This document shows, one piece after another, positions 20,888 through 29,153 of a DNA stretch of 64,000 nt. Made by a program: the position numbers and the translations under genes. Position 1 is the first letter of the stretch; every line of letters begins with the position of its first letter. Origin of the DNA: Tsuneonella dongtanensis (GTDB lineage Bacteria > Pseudomonadota > Alphaproteobacteria > Sphingomonadales > Sphingomonadaceae). Below the pieces are notes generated by a model, which saw only the letters and a list, made by a program, of their open reading frames with translations, was not told the DNA's origin and did not search any database. Where the stretch lies: assembly GCF_001698205.1 (NCBI RefSeq), contig NZ_CP016591.1, forward strand, positions 248,001 through 312,000. Direction: 5' to 3'.

Positions 20888-21041
20888 GGACTGCCTCCCT
20901 GCAGAGAGGGGCTTGCCAGCGCGCCTCGCGCTTGACAAGCGATGCCCTACGAAGTCTGGCAAGAGCCGCCTTTAGCGTCGCATTGGCGTGGCGGGCGGCA
21001 GCCAGGTCGCCGTCGAGAAGAAAACAGGATAGCCCAGCCCC

Positions 21042-21284
21042 ATGGACCGTGCAGAAGTCGACGCCCGCATCCGCGGTCTCGCCGAACCGTTCAACAAGAA
21101 GGAAGTCGCGATCGACGAGGACACCTCGTTCGCCGGTGACCTTGAATTCGACAGCCTGACGGTGATGGATTTCGTCGCCGCGATCGAGGACGAATTCGAC
21201 ATCATCATCAGCATGAACCAGCAGGCCGAGATCGAGACCTGGGGCGACCTGATCGACGCCGTGCACGAGACGCAGTCCAAATGA
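21042..21284 (+). CDS. Acyl carrier protein (sphingolipid locus)
   Basis: 80 residues. The phosphopantetheine attachment serine lies in LEFDSLTVMDFVAAIEDEF (Ser near residue 38). The sequence is not the housekeeping AcpP type and is directly followed, with an ATGA overlap, by serine palmitoyltransferase. In Sphingomonas and Caulobacter such a dedicated ACP supplies the acyl chain for sphingolipid synthesis, which is the likely role here. Confidence 0.93.
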   Translation: MDRAEVDARIRGLAEPFNKKEVAIDEDTSFAGDLEFDSLTVMDFVAAIEDEFDIIISMNQQAEIETWGDLIDAVHETQSK

Positions 21285-22531
21285 GCGAAGGCGTGTCGCA
21301 GCCGGACCGGCCGGTGGAGCGTGACGGAGAAGGGCGCGACCTGTTCTCCAAGTTCGACGACCTCATCGCCATGCGCGAAGGCCTGCTCTCGACCGGGCAG
21401 GAGGATCCCTTCAACCTGGTGATGGAGAAAGTCCTCTCGCCCACCCGCGCGATCTGCAACGGGCGCGATACGATCCTGCTCGGCACGTACAACTACATGG
21501 GCATGACGTTCGACGACGACGTCATCGCCGCGGGCAAGCAGGCGCTCGACGACTACGGCAGCGGCACCACCGGCTCCCGCGTGCTCAACGGCACCTACTC
21601 CGGCCACAAGGCGGTCGAGGAAGCGCTGAAGGAGTTCTACGCCATGGACCACGCCATGGTGTTCTCCACCGGGTACCAGGCGAACCTCGGCATCATCAGC
21701 ACGATCGCCGACAAGGGCGACTACATCGTGCTCGACATCGACAGCCACGCCAGCATCTGGGACGGCTGCAAGCTGGGCGACGCCGAGGTGGTGCCGTTCA
21801 AGCACAACGATATCGAGGCGATGGACAAGCGTTTGGGCCGCATTCCCGAAGGCGCGGGAAAGCTTGTGATCCTCGAAGGCGTCTATTCGATGCTCGGCGA
21901 CATCGCCCCGCTCAAGGAGATGGTCGCGGTCGCCAAGAAACACGGCGCCATGGTGCTGGTGGACGAGGCGCACTCGATGGGCTTCATCGGCGAGCATGGC
22001 CGCGGGGTGTGCGAAGCGGCGGGCGTGATCGACGACTGCGATTTCATCATCGGCACTTTTTCCAAGAGCGTCGGGACAGTCGGCGGGTTCTGCGTGTCCA
22101 ACCACCCGAAGTTCGAGATCATGCGGCTGGTCTGCCGCCCCTACGTCTTCACTGCCAGCCTCCCACCGAGCGTGGTGGCGACCGCTGCCACCAGCATCCG
22201 CAAGCTGATGCACGGCTCCAACAAGCGCGCGCACCTGTGGGAGAATTCCAAGCGCCTGCACCAGGGCCTGACCGCGCTCGGCTTCGAGCTTGGGACGAAG
22301 GAGCCGCAGAGCGCGATCGTCGCGGTGATCATGCCCGACCTCGAACGCGGCGCGGCGATGTGGGAGGCGCTCCTCAAGGAAGGCCTCTACGTCAACCTCG
22401 CCCGCCCGCCTGCGACGCCTGCGAACATGACCCTGCTGCGCTGCTCGCTCTGCGCCGAGCATTCGGCAGAGGAAGTCGAGACCATCCTCGGCATGTTCGA
22501 ACGCGCGGGCAAGGCTGTCGGGATTATCTAG
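21281..22531 (+). CDS. spt: Serine palmitoyltransferase
   Basis: 416 residues, a soluble PLP enzyme of the alpha-oxoamine synthase family. It has the glycine/serine region GSGTTGSRVLNGTY, DEAHSMGFIGEHGRG, and the PLP lysine in GTFSKSVGTVGGFC. It condenses serine with an acyl thioester to 3-ketosphinganine, the first step of sphingolipid synthesis, a hallmark of sphingomonads. The upstream ACP is translationally coupled to it. The 3' end overlaps the convergent aquaporin gene by 8 nt. Confidence 0.96.
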   Translation: MSEGVSQPDRPVERDGEGRDLFSKFDDLIAMREGLLSTGQEDPFNLVMEKVLSPTRAICNGRDTILLGTYNYMGMTFDDDVIAAGKQALDDYGSGTTGSRVLNGTYSGHKAVEEALKEFYAMDHAMVFSTGYQANLGIISTIADKGDYIVLDIDSHASIWDGCKLGDAEVVPFKHNDIEAMDKRLGRIPEGAGKLVILEGVYSMLGDIAPLKEMVAVAKKHGAMVLVDEAHSMGFIGEHGRGVCEAAGVIDDCDFIIGTFSKSVGTVGGFCVSNHPKFEIMRLVCRPYVFTASLPPSVVATAATSIRKLMHGSNKRAHLWENSKRLHQGLTALGFELGTKEPQSAIVAVIMPDLERGAAMWEALLKEGLYVNLARPPATPANMTLLRCSLCAEHSAEEVETILGMFERAGKAVGII

Positions 22532-23195
22532 CGGCCGGCACGCCGAACCAGCGGGCGACGGCCACCGCCGTCACCGCGCCTGCGAGCTGGGCAGCGATGA
22601 AGGCCGGTACGTCGGCGGGAGCGATCCCCGCGAACGTGGCGGTCAGCGACCGGACCAGCGTGATCGCGGGATTGGCGAAACTGGTCGACGAGGTGAACCA
22701 GTAGGCAGCGGCGATGTAGAGCGCGACCACCGCGGGCACCGTCGCCGGCTTGCGCCGCGCGGCGACGAGGATGAAGAACACGAGCCCGAAGGTCGCAACG
22801 AACTCTGCGGTCCATTGGCCGATTCCCGCGCGCTCCTTCGCGCCGAACTGCCACAGCGGCAGGTCGAACATCAGGTGCGCCAGGAGAGCGCCCACGATCC
22901 CGCCAGCGATCTGCGCACCAACGTACGCAAGCGCGATCCCGGTTCCGATCTCGCGGTCGAGGCGGAAGGCGAGCGTGACCGCCGGGTTGAAGTGAGCGCC
23001 CGACACGGCCCCCAGTACCTCGATCAGGACATAGAGGATGGCGGCGGTCGCCACCGCGTTGGCGAGCAAGGCAAGACCCACGCTTCCGCCGGAAAGGCGA
23101 TCGGCCATGATGCCCGACCCGATGACGGCGGCGAACAGGAAGGCGCTGCCCAGCCCCTCGGCCGCCAGCCGCCGTCGCATTTCCTTGTCAGCCAC
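22524..23195 (-). CDS. aqpS: MIP/aquaporin family channel (AqpS-like, arsenite exit)
   Basis: 223 residues with six predicted helices and both NPA loops: HFNPAVTLAFR and FANPAITLVRS. The GTG start overlaps the stop of arsC. In alphaproteobacterial ars operons such a channel (AqpS) lets arsenite made by ArsC flow out down its gradient. The neighbours arsC, arsI and arsR support this specific role rather than glycerol uptake. No ArsB or Acr3 pump is in the cluster. Confidence 0.9.
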   Translation of the reverse strand: MADKEMRRRLAAEGLGSAFLFAAVIGSGIMADRLSGGSVGLALLANAVATAAILYVLIEVLGAVSGAHFNPAVTLAFRLDREIGTGIALAYVGAQIAGGIVGALLAHLMFDLPLWQFGAKERAGIGQWTAEFVATFGLVFFILVAARRKPATVPAVVALYIAAAYWFTSSTSFANPAITLVRSLTATFAGIAPADVPAFIAAQLAGAVTAVAVARWFGVPAAR

Positions 23196-23685
23196 CTGTC
23201 GCGCCCTCGCATTCGCGACCGATCGCAGCCACGGCGTCCCGCCACTCGCGCGGCTCCAGCCGCGCCTCGTCGAGCGCCAGCAGGCGATCGATGCGCTCGG
23301 CGAGCCTGTCGTAGGCGAGCGCGAAATCATCCAGCGCGCCGTCATGCCCCTCGCCCGCCGGGTCGGGAATGCCCCAATGGGCCTGGACCGGGTGGCCGGG
23401 CCAGACCGGGCAGCTCTCTCCCGCCGCGTTGTCGCAGACCGTGATCACGAGATCGACCGCCGCCGCGCCGGAGCCAGCGAACTCGTCCCAGCTCTTGGAG
23501 CGAAGGTCGCGAACCTCATGGCCTCTTTCAACCAACAGGCGCAGCGCGAGCGGATTGGGTTCCCCGCGCGGTTTGCTTCCCGCCGACAGCGCCTGGAACC
23601 GGCCTGCGCCCTTCCGTGCAAGGATGGCTTCGGCCAGGATCGATCGCGCCGAGTTGGCGGTGCAGAGGAACAGGACCCGCTTCAT
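23188..23685 (-). CDS. arsC: Arsenate reductase, low-molecular-weight phosphatase fold
   Basis: 165 residues. The P-loop is LFLCTANSARS with the nucleophile Cys8; two further cysteines, Cys84 and Cys92 (VCDNAAGESCPVWPG), fit the redox relay of thioredoxin-linked ArsC. It reduces arsenate to arsenite. The start at 23685 is chosen because the family begins MKxVLFLC; a longer frame exists. It lies 7 nt after arsI and overlaps the aquaporin start. Confidence 0.93.
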   Translation of the reverse strand: MKRVLFLCTANSARSILAEAILARKGAGRFQALSAGSKPRGEPNPLALRLLVERGHEVRDLRSKSWDEFAGSGAAAVDLVITVCDNAAGESCPVWPGHPVQAHWGIPDPAGEGHDGALDDFALAYDRLAERIDRLLALDEARLEPREWRDAVAAIGRECEGATGG

Positions 23686-23692
23686 CCGGCTA

Positions 23693-24127
23693 TCAGCCGC
23701 AGCAGGAAGCGGCATGGCCATCGGCGGGGGCAATGGCCGCGAGCTCGGGTCCGGCGCCGTAGTGGGTCGCTTCGCCCTCGGTCAGGAACGTCTCCCAGAC
23801 GGTCCCGTCGGGATCCGCGATCCAGCTCTTTTCGCTCCTGGCGTAGCAGCAGGTCGTCTTGCCTTCCTCGAGGACGGGACGCGCCGCTTCTTCGAGGCGG
23901 CCGTACACCTCGGCCAGCTCTGCCCGGTTTTCGACCTGGATGCCGAGATGGCGGACGCCGGCGCCGTCGCGACCCTGCGAGATGGCAAAATTGACCCGCG
24001 GGTCCTCGAGCATCCACTTGGCGTAATCGGGCTTGGTCACGCTCGGCTGCGCGGCGAAGAGGATGCTGTAGAACTGGATCGAGGCCGCGAGGTCATCGAC
24101 CCCGACGTGGACGTGCAGGCGCTTCAT
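23693..24127 (-). CDS. arsI: ArsI/CadI family VOC protein (organoarsenical lyase-like)
   Basis: 144 residues, a vicinal oxygen chelate fold. Metal ligand candidates are the N-terminal His in RLHVHVG, the His in VRHLGIQV and a Glu in VWETFLTEG; the substrate cysteine pair is TTCCYARSEKSW, as in ArsI C-As lyases, which cleave methylarsenite. The C-terminus ends in a further CC pair. The CadI subfamily is closely similar, so the substrate is inferred from the ars context. ATGA overlap with arsR. Confidence 0.9.
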   Translation of the reverse strand: MKRLHVHVGVDDLAASIQFYSILFAAQPSVTKPDYAKWMLEDPRVNFAISQGRDGAGVRHLGIQVENRAELAEVYGRLEEAARPVLEEGKTTCCYARSEKSWIADPDGTVWETFLTEGEATHYGAGPELAAIAPADGHAASCCG

Positions 24128-24450
24128 GTCGCTAACTCCTTGCTGGAGGGGGCCGAACTGCAGTCCGCACCGCGGCAGCAGTTCTCGGTGAGGTATCCGA
24201 TCAGGTTCTCCATCGCCGCATAGTCGGCGGAATAGATCAGGCTGCGTCCCTCGCGCCGGTGGATCACGAGGCCCGCGGCGTGGAGCTGGGCGAGGTGGTG
24301 CGACAGCGAGGAATTGGGCAGTCCGAGCGTTCCGGCGACCTGCCCCGCGGGCAGGCCATCGGGTCCGGCCTCGACCAGGAGGCGGTACGCCGCAAGGCGA
24401 TGCTCCTGGGCGAGCGCGGCAAGCGAAAGGATGACTGAGTCGGCTTTCAT
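24124..24450 (-). CDS. arsR: ArsR family repressor of the ars operon
   Basis: 108 residues with a winged helix (AGTLGLPNSSLSHHLAQLHAAGLVIHRREGRSLIYSAD). The As(III)-binding cysteines are C-terminal: Cys91, Cys92 and Cys97 in ENCCRGADCSS, resembling the C-terminal cysteine triad type of ArsR. The start at 24450 puts the ATG inside operator O1 and only 7 nt after the -10 element, so the mRNA is probably leaderless. An upstream ATG at 24480 lies before the promoter and is rejected. Confidence 0.94.
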   Translation of the reverse strand: MKADSVILSLAALAQEHRLAAYRLLVEAGPDGLPAGQVAGTLGLPNSSLSHHLAQLHAAGLVIHRREGRSLIYSADYAAMENLIGYLTENCCRGADCSSAPSSKELAT

Positions 24451-24468
24451 TTCGACAATATTCGAAAT
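24449..24468. promoter_or_regulatory. ArsR operator O1
   Basis: Perfect inverted repeat ATTTCGA-N6-TCGAAAT. It covers the -10 element and the arsR start codon. A second, similar palindrome lies 21 nt away. The position explains repression by blocking polymerase and is a direct reading of the sequence; binding by this ArsR is inferred. Confidence 0.8.
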
Positions 24469-24485
24469 GACGAGCGGCAAGTCAA
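24457..24485 (-). promoter_or_regulatory. arsR promoter
   Basis: On the minus strand: -35 TTGACT at 24485-24480, 17 nt spacer, -10 AATATT at 24462-24457. The A of the arsR ATG is 7 nt after the -10, so transcription would begin at or next to the start codon. Confidence 0.7.
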
Positions 24486-24489
24486 GCGA

Positions 24490-24511
24490 TATTTCGATAA
24501 ATGTCGAAATA
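24490..24511. promoter_or_regulatory. ArsR operator O2
   Basis: Perfect inverted repeat TATTTCGA-N6-TCGAAATA, just upstream of the -35 element of the arsR promoter. Same half-site (TTTCGA) and spacing as O1; the two centres are about 42 bp apart (four helical turns), which would suit cooperative binding on one DNA face. Confidence 0.75.
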
Positions 24512-24573
24512 AGGTCTGGGGCGGAGGAGTTCGTCGTCCGCCTCGCCGCGCGGCCGGGTCAGGGGGGGGCAGG

Positions 24574-25902
24574 CTAGCTGCGCGGCATGCGGCGGGTGCC
24601 GTTGCCGGTGACGAGCTCGATTGCGCTGGCCGTCTCGCCCTCGAACACGAACTGCACGCGGAACGTCGGTTGCACCACCGGCGCGAACAGGTCGCCGCCG
24701 AGTTCGACGAGTTCGGATGGACCGGTCGGCGTCAGCGCGACGAGGTGGTCGCCTTCCAATGTGACCTTCATCGGGCCGTAATCGCCGACGTAAGCTGCCA
24801 GCGCGCGGGCGGGGTCGACCGGTTCGGCCTGTGCGCGGAAGACCGGCGCTATACGATCGAGCGCGGCCTTTTCCCCTGCCTCCGCCTTCGCGGCCAGCGC
24901 GGTCAGCGCCTCGGCCTGCGCGCGGACGAGCGCGCGGTCCTGCGGCACGGCGATGGCCGGCGCGATGCCGGTCCTTTCCCAGCCCTTGCCGCTCTTGAGC
25001 TGGAGCGCCTGCCCGGTCGAGATCGAGATGACGTGCCCGCCGGGAAGGGGATAGAAGGTGTTGTTGAAGCCCCCGCCCCCGGTCGTCTCGCCAACAAGGC
25101 TGCCGAAGCCGAAGGCCGATACGTGCGCGGCGAATTCTTCCGCGGCAGAGAACGACCGCTTCGACGTCAGCACATAGACCGGGCGGTCGGAAAGCGAGAA
25201 CGCCTTCGCGCTCGACTTCGTGGTCTCGACAGGTCCCTCGCGGGTCTGGAACTGCATCAGCGGCGTATCTGCGGGAAGGAACCAGCTGGCGAGATCGGCG
25301 ACCGCTTCGGCCGAACCGCCGCCATTGCGGCGCAGGTCGATGATCACCGCCGAACCCTGGCGCATGAATTCCATCGCGTGGGTGATCGCGGCCTGCGCTT
25401 CGGGCGCGCCCCACATGAAGCCGGTGTAATCCATGTAGCGGACGTTGCCGGGCAGCACTTCGAGCTTCGACACGCCGCCGTTGTTCAGCGCGATCATCCG
25501 CTGCATTGCCGCGGTGAGCCCCTGGTCCTGGCTGCCGCCGGCGGCATGCTGCACGGCAAGGTCGGCAGCGCGGGCAGGATTGTACGACGCGCCGAGGTGT
25601 CCGTCCGGCGTGACCGCCTTCATCGTGCGGTTGATCGCTTCCGACAGGTCCTGCGCGGACAGACCGGCAAAGGTACCGGCGGCCTGCGCGTCCGCCAGCG
25701 CCCGGTCGAGCGCCGCGGCTGTTTCCGGGATCACGTAATGGTCGCGCACGAGCGCGCGGGCGGCGTCGACCACTTCGCGGGAATCGACCGCGGTCGCGGA
25801 ACCCTGCGCGCGGGCGGGCTGCACCGCAGCCGCCAGGGCGACCGGACCAACGGCCAGGGCAAGAGTGGTCATCAGCAAACGAGACGGATCAAACATCGAC
25901 AT
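24574..25902 (-). CDS. S41 family peptidase
   Basis: About 442 residues. A signal peptide precedes AAAVQPARAQG. The tail-specific protease core includes SAVIIDLRRNGGGSAEAVADLASWF and the catalytic serine region VYVLTSKRSFSAAEEFAAHV, then VGETTGGGG. No PDZ domain is obvious; the N-terminal helical domain (ALVRDHYVIPETAAAL) resembles the interphotoreceptor retinoid-binding-like group. It is probably periplasmic. The ATG at 25902 or a second at 25896 could be the start, both after AAAGGGAA. Confidence 0.9.
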   Translation of the reverse strand: MSMFDPSRLLMTTLALAVGPVALAAAVQPARAQGSATAVDSREVVDAARALVRDHYVIPETAAALDRALADAQAAGTFAGLSAQDLSEAINRTMKAVTPDGHLGASYNPARAADLAVQHAAGGSQDQGLTAAMQRMIALNNGGVSKLEVLPGNVRYMDYTGFMWGAPEAQAAITHAMEFMRQGSAVIIDLRRNGGGSAEAVADLASWFLPADTPLMQFQTREGPVETTKSSAKAFSLSDRPVYVLTSKRSFSAAEEFAAHVSAFGFGSLVGETTGGGGFNNTFYPLPGGHVISISTGQALQLKSGKGWERTGIAPAIAVPQDRALVRAQAEALTALAAKAEAGEKAALDRIAPVFRAQAEPVDPARALAAYVGDYGPMKVTLEGDHLVALTPTGPSELVELGGDLFAPVVQPTFRVQFVFEGETASAIELVTGNGTRRMPRS

Positions 25903-26020
25903 TTCCCTTTCCAATCCAGTCCCCGATCGTTGTTTTATCTTGGCCCCCGCGCCCGGTCCCGGCAAAGATGGCCGCCGATTTGCCTGTCACGGGCGTTTGG
26001 GGAAGGACGATCGCCGGGAA

Positions 26021-26488
26021 ATGCGCGAGTGGGACGCCTACGATCGCAAGTTGCTGAAGTTGCTGCAGGACGATGCGCTGCGTTCCGCCGAAGACCTGGC
26101 GAACGACGTGGCGCTGTCGCCCTCTGCGATAGCCCGCCGGGTGCGGCGGATGCGAGAGGATGGCACGATCGTGGCCGACCGGGCGGAAGTGAGCGAGAGG
26201 ATCGGACCGTTTCTTTCGGCGGTCGTCCTCGTCCAGCTGGATCGCCACGCACGCCAGTCGGTCGACGAGCTGCTACGCCGGCTCGAGGTGCGATCCGAAG
26301 TCCAGATCATCCTCGAGGTCGCGGGCCCCTACGACCTGCTGCTGCTGGTCGCGGTCAAGGACATGGACGCGTTCAACGCCTTCGCCGATAGCGTGCTGGC
26401 AGAGGATCCGGCGATGCAGCGCTACGAAACCCGCTTCGTCAAGCGCCGACGGAAGTTCACCGGCGCCTGGCCGATCCCGATCGAGTGA
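26021..26488 (+). CDS. Lrp/AsnC family transcriptional regulator
   Basis: 155 residues. The N-terminal HTH (RKLLKLLQDDALRSAEDLANDVALSPSAIARRVRRMREDGTI) is followed by the RAM domain (ILEVAGPYDLLLLVAVKDMDAFNAFADSVL). The start at 26021 is the family start; upstream the frame overlaps the divergent S41 gene. The target may be the adjacent peptidase, which shares the intergenic region, but no operator was identified. Confidence 0.93.
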   Translation: MREWDAYDRKLLKLLQDDALRSAEDLANDVALSPSAIARRVRRMREDGTIVADRAEVSERIGPFLSAVVLVQLDRHARQSVDELLRRLEVRSEVQIILEVAGPYDLLLLVAVKDMDAFNAFADSVLAEDPAMQRYETRFVKRRRKFTGAWPIPIE

Positions 26489-26561
26489 GCGCAGACCGGG
26501 CGCAAAGGGCGGCAGGGGCTGCGATCGTTGCCCCCGCCGCCGCGCCCGAAGCGGGCGGCCT

Positions 26562-27398
26562 TTAGGCGGCCGCCTCCTCTCCAACCGGGTGTTCGATCAG
26601 TTTGTTCTCCGGAAAGATCGGCCACATCAGCTGCTGGCCGAGCGATGCCGGGGCGAGGTTCTCGACCCCGTAGCTCCGCGGATAGCTGCGCGTGATCCTG
26701 GCGGTGCCGAAGAGCACGTCCCAGAAGAACAGCAGGTTGCCGTAATTGCCCTTGTAGTGGACCGCCGGGTCGTCGGCATGGCGACCGTGGTGCGCGTGGT
26801 GCGTCGCGGGGGTCGAGATCGTCCGTTCGACCACCCACATGACCGGCGACAGCCACTTGATCCGGTAGAGCGGGGCATCCCACGCCACGTCCGAATGGGC
26901 GCCAATGATCACCGTCATCTTGACCACCAGGCAGCCCGCATAGATCCACCCCAGGCCGAGGTAGACGAGCACGCCGGACAGCCACAGGCCGGGCATCATC
27001 GCGTAGTAGAACAGGTTGTTGCGGTACACGAGGCGGACCGACATGTACCGGCCGTCGTGGTGCGCGCGGTGGAGGTTGTAGAGCCACGGCGTCGAATGGC
27101 TGGCGCGGTGCCAGAGGTACTGGGTCAGGTCATCGAAGACCAGGAACAGCGCGATCCCGGCAAACACGTTCAGGTTTGCCAGCGCCCCGGCCCACTGCGG
27201 CGCGATCGCACCCGCCAGCGCGGCCGATCCGAACACGACGGCGGGCTGGGTGACCGCAAGGAGCACGATCATGCTCACCGCCTCGACGATGGCGTCGTTG
27301 CGGGTCTGCTCGGGCTTGGCGAACAGGTTGGAGCGCACCAGCTCCAGCAGCGCGAAGCCGAAATACACCGCAAGGATGGCGATCGTGTAGGACGGCAT
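26562..27398 (-). CDS. Fatty acid hydroxylase / sterol desaturase superfamily membrane protein
   Basis: 278 residues with at least four hydrophobic segments. The di-iron histidine boxes are WHRASHSTPWL, LHRAHHDGRY and HHAHHGRHADDP. The superfamily includes fatty acid, sterol and carotenoid hydroxylases; the substrate cannot be told from the sequence. The ATG at 27398 has AAGGAG upstream. It is divergent from a Crp-type regulator with 50 nt between the start codons. Confidence 0.88.
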   Translation of the reverse strand: MPSYTIAILAVYFGFALLELVRSNLFAKPEQTRNDAIVEAVSMIVLLAVTQPAVVFGSAALAGAIAPQWAGALANLNVFAGIALFLVFDDLTQYLWHRASHSTPWLYNLHRAHHDGRYMSVRLVYRNNLFYYAMMPGLWLSGVLVYLGLGWIYAGCLVVKMTVIIGAHSDVAWDAPLYRIKWLSPVMWVVERTISTPATHHAHHGRHADDPAVHYKGNYGNLLFFWDVLFGTARITRSYPRSYGVENLAPASLGQQLMWPIFPENKLIEHPVGEEAAA

Positions 27399-27448
27399 GA
27401 GGCGTCTCCTTCCCTTGCCGCCGCGATAGCGCTATCCGGCGATGCGAA

Positions 27449-28126
27449 ATGTCAAGAATTCGACAATCCGGATCGAGCCGTTCGTTCGTCGTCCCGATGC
27501 TCTGGGAGGCCATGCCAGAGCCCTTGCGCGCCGCCCTCGTGGAACGGGCGCCGCCCCGCCGGTTTGGCGACGGCCAGCTGATCCAGCAGAAAGGCGAGGC
27601 AGCCGACGGGTTCTGGCTTATCGAGGAGGGCATGGTTTCGGTTGGCCAGTTCACCGAAGGCGGGGATTTCCGCGCCGTGGGTGTGCTCGGCGCGGGCGAC
27701 TCCTATGGCGAACTGGCGGTGCTTTCGGGTCGGCCGCGGATCGTCGACGCGGTCGCGCGAGGGCCGGCCGTGGTCCGCCTGATCTCGGCCGCCACTTTCG
27801 AGCGGGTGCTGGCAGGCGATCCTGGCGCCATGCGCGCCATGCTCGGCACGATGGCCGCGCAGTTGCAGGAAACGCTCGACCTGCTCGCGGGCTTGCGTCG
27901 GGGATCGACCGCCGCGCGCGCCGCGGCGCTGATCGTCAACCTCTCCGGCGGCCACGACCGCCGCGTTACCATCACCCAGCAGGAAATCGCGGACCTGTTG
28001 GGCGTGACCCGGGCCACCGCCAACGCGGCGCTCGCCGAACTCGAGGATGGCGGCCTGATCGCGCGCGGTTACGGCACCATCGGGGTGACCGATCCCGCGC
28101 GGCTGCGTGTGCTGTCGATGCGATAG
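27449..28126 (+). CDS. Crp/Fnr family transcriptional regulator
   Basis: 225 residues. A cyclic-nucleotide-binding-type barrel (GFWLIEEGMVSVGQFTEGG, SYGELAVLSGRPRIVDAVA) is joined to a Crp-type HTH (VTITQQEIADLLGVTRATANAALAELEDGGLIARGYG). No cysteine cluster for an Fe-S centre is present, so it is not an Fnr oxygen sensor. Ligand unknown. Possible later starts exist at 27497 and 27512. Its divergent neighbour, the fatty acid hydroxylase, is a candidate target. Confidence 0.9.
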   Translation: MSRIRQSGSSRSFVVPMLWEAMPEPLRAALVERAPPRRFGDGQLIQQKGEAADGFWLIEEGMVSVGQFTEGGDFRAVGVLGAGDSYGELAVLSGRPRIVDAVARGPAVVRLISAATFERVLAGDPGAMRAMLGTMAAQLQETLDLLAGLRRGSTAARAAALIVNLSGGHDRRVTITQQEIADLLGVTRATANAALAELEDGGLIARGYGTIGVTDPARLRVLSMR

Positions 28127-28198
28127 AAGGGGCCTGCAAATGGCGGTGGGGGGCGAGGTCGCATGCCCCCCACCGCCGCGCCCGAAGGTGGACGGCTC

Positions 28199-29098
28199 CT
28201 AGTCGGCCGCCTCTCCTCCAACCGATACCGCGCGATTCACCGGCTTGATCGGAATGCGCAGGTAGCTGACGCCGTTGTCTTCAGCAGGCGGCATCCGCCC
28301 GGCGCGGATGTTGACCTGCACCGAGGGCAGCAGAAGCTTGGGGACCGAGAGCGTCGCATCGCGCGCTTCGCGCATCGCGACGAAGTCGTCCTCGCTCACA
28401 GCGTCGCTCACGTGGACCGAGGCGCGGCGCTGTTCGGCGACGGTCGTCTCCCACGCGTAGTCGTCACGGCCCGGCGCCTTGTAGTCGTGGCACATGAACA
28501 GCCGCGTCTCGCCCGGCAGGTCCAGCAGGCGGCGGATCGAGCGGTAGAGCTGGCGCGCGTCGCCGCCCGGAAAGTCCGCGCGCGCGGTGCCGTAGTCGGG
28601 CATGAACAGCGTATCGCCCACGAACACCGCGTCGCCGATGCGGTAGGCGACGTCGGCGGGGGTGTGGCCGGGCACATGGAGCACCTCGACCTCGAGCGAG
28701 CCGATCGCGAACGTCTCGCCGTCGCTGAACAGCCGGTCGAAGTCCGAGCCGTCGGTCCTGAGGTCGTCGGCGTGGAACATCGGGCGGAAGATCTTCTGCA
28801 CGTCGCGGATATGCTCGCCGATGCCGATCGCCGCGCCGGTCTTCGCCTTGATGTACGGCGCGGCCGAAAGGTGGTCGGCGTGGGCGTGGGTTTCCAGCAC
28901 CCAGTCGATCTGCAGGCCCGCTTCGCCCGCCGCGGCCAGGATCGCGTCGGCCGAGCGCACGTCGGCCTCGCCGCTCGCGAGATCGAAATCGAGCACCGGG
29001 TCGATCACGGCGGCGCGGCCCGTGGCCGGATCGGACACGAGGTAGCTGACCGTATTGGTCGGCTCGTCGAAGAACGCACGAATCGCGGGGCTGGTCAC
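28199..29098 (-). CDS. MBL-fold hydrolase, Blh/persulfide dioxygenase type
   Basis: 299 residues. Metal ligands lie in ETHAHADHLSAAPYI (HxHxDH), the next His in VLHVPGHTPADVAY and Asp in VFVGDTLFMPDYG. The extended C-terminal part (DDYAWETTVAEQRRASVHV) matches the BigR-linked hydrolase Blh, an ETHE1-like persulfide dioxygenase that oxidises glutathione persulfide to sulfite. A GTG at 29098 is chosen since GGAGGT lies 4-5 nt upstream; ATGs further upstream lie on or before that site. Divergent from its presumed repressor gene. Confidence 0.9.
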   Translation of the reverse strand: MTSPAIRAFFDEPTNTVSYLVSDPATGRAAVIDPVLDFDLASGEADVRSADAILAAAGEAGLQIDWVLETHAHADHLSAAPYIKAKTGAAIGIGEHIRDVQKIFRPMFHADDLRTDGSDFDRLFSDGETFAIGSLEVEVLHVPGHTPADVAYRIGDAVFVGDTLFMPDYGTARADFPGGDARQLYRSIRRLLDLPGETRLFMCHDYKAPGRDDYAWETTVAEQRRASVHVSDAVSEDDFVAMREARDATLSVPKLLLPSVQVNIRAGRMPPAEDNGVSYLRIPIKPVNRAVSVGGEAAD

Positions 29099-29115
29099 GG
29101 ATACCTCCATTGCCC

Positions 29116-29143
29116 TTGACATATATTAGCGTGTTCTTATTTA
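29116..29143 (+). promoter_or_regulatory. Promoter region of the bigR-like operon
   Basis: -35 TTGACA at 29116-29121, 16 nt spacer, -10 TATTTA at 29138-29143. The bigR-like ATG at 29154 is only 10 nt beyond the -10. The region is AT-rich (ATATATTAG, TTATTTAGC) between GC-rich genes and contains the inverted pair ATTAGC / GCTAAT at 29125-29130 and 29150-29155, which may be part of a repressor site serving both directions. Confidence 0.6.
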
Positions 29144-29153
29144 GCAAGGGCTA

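Noticed and set aside
20932-20937. Promoter for acp-spt at TTGACA
   Set aside because: A good -35 hexamer is present but no acceptable -10 lies 16-18 nt downstream, so I did not list it.
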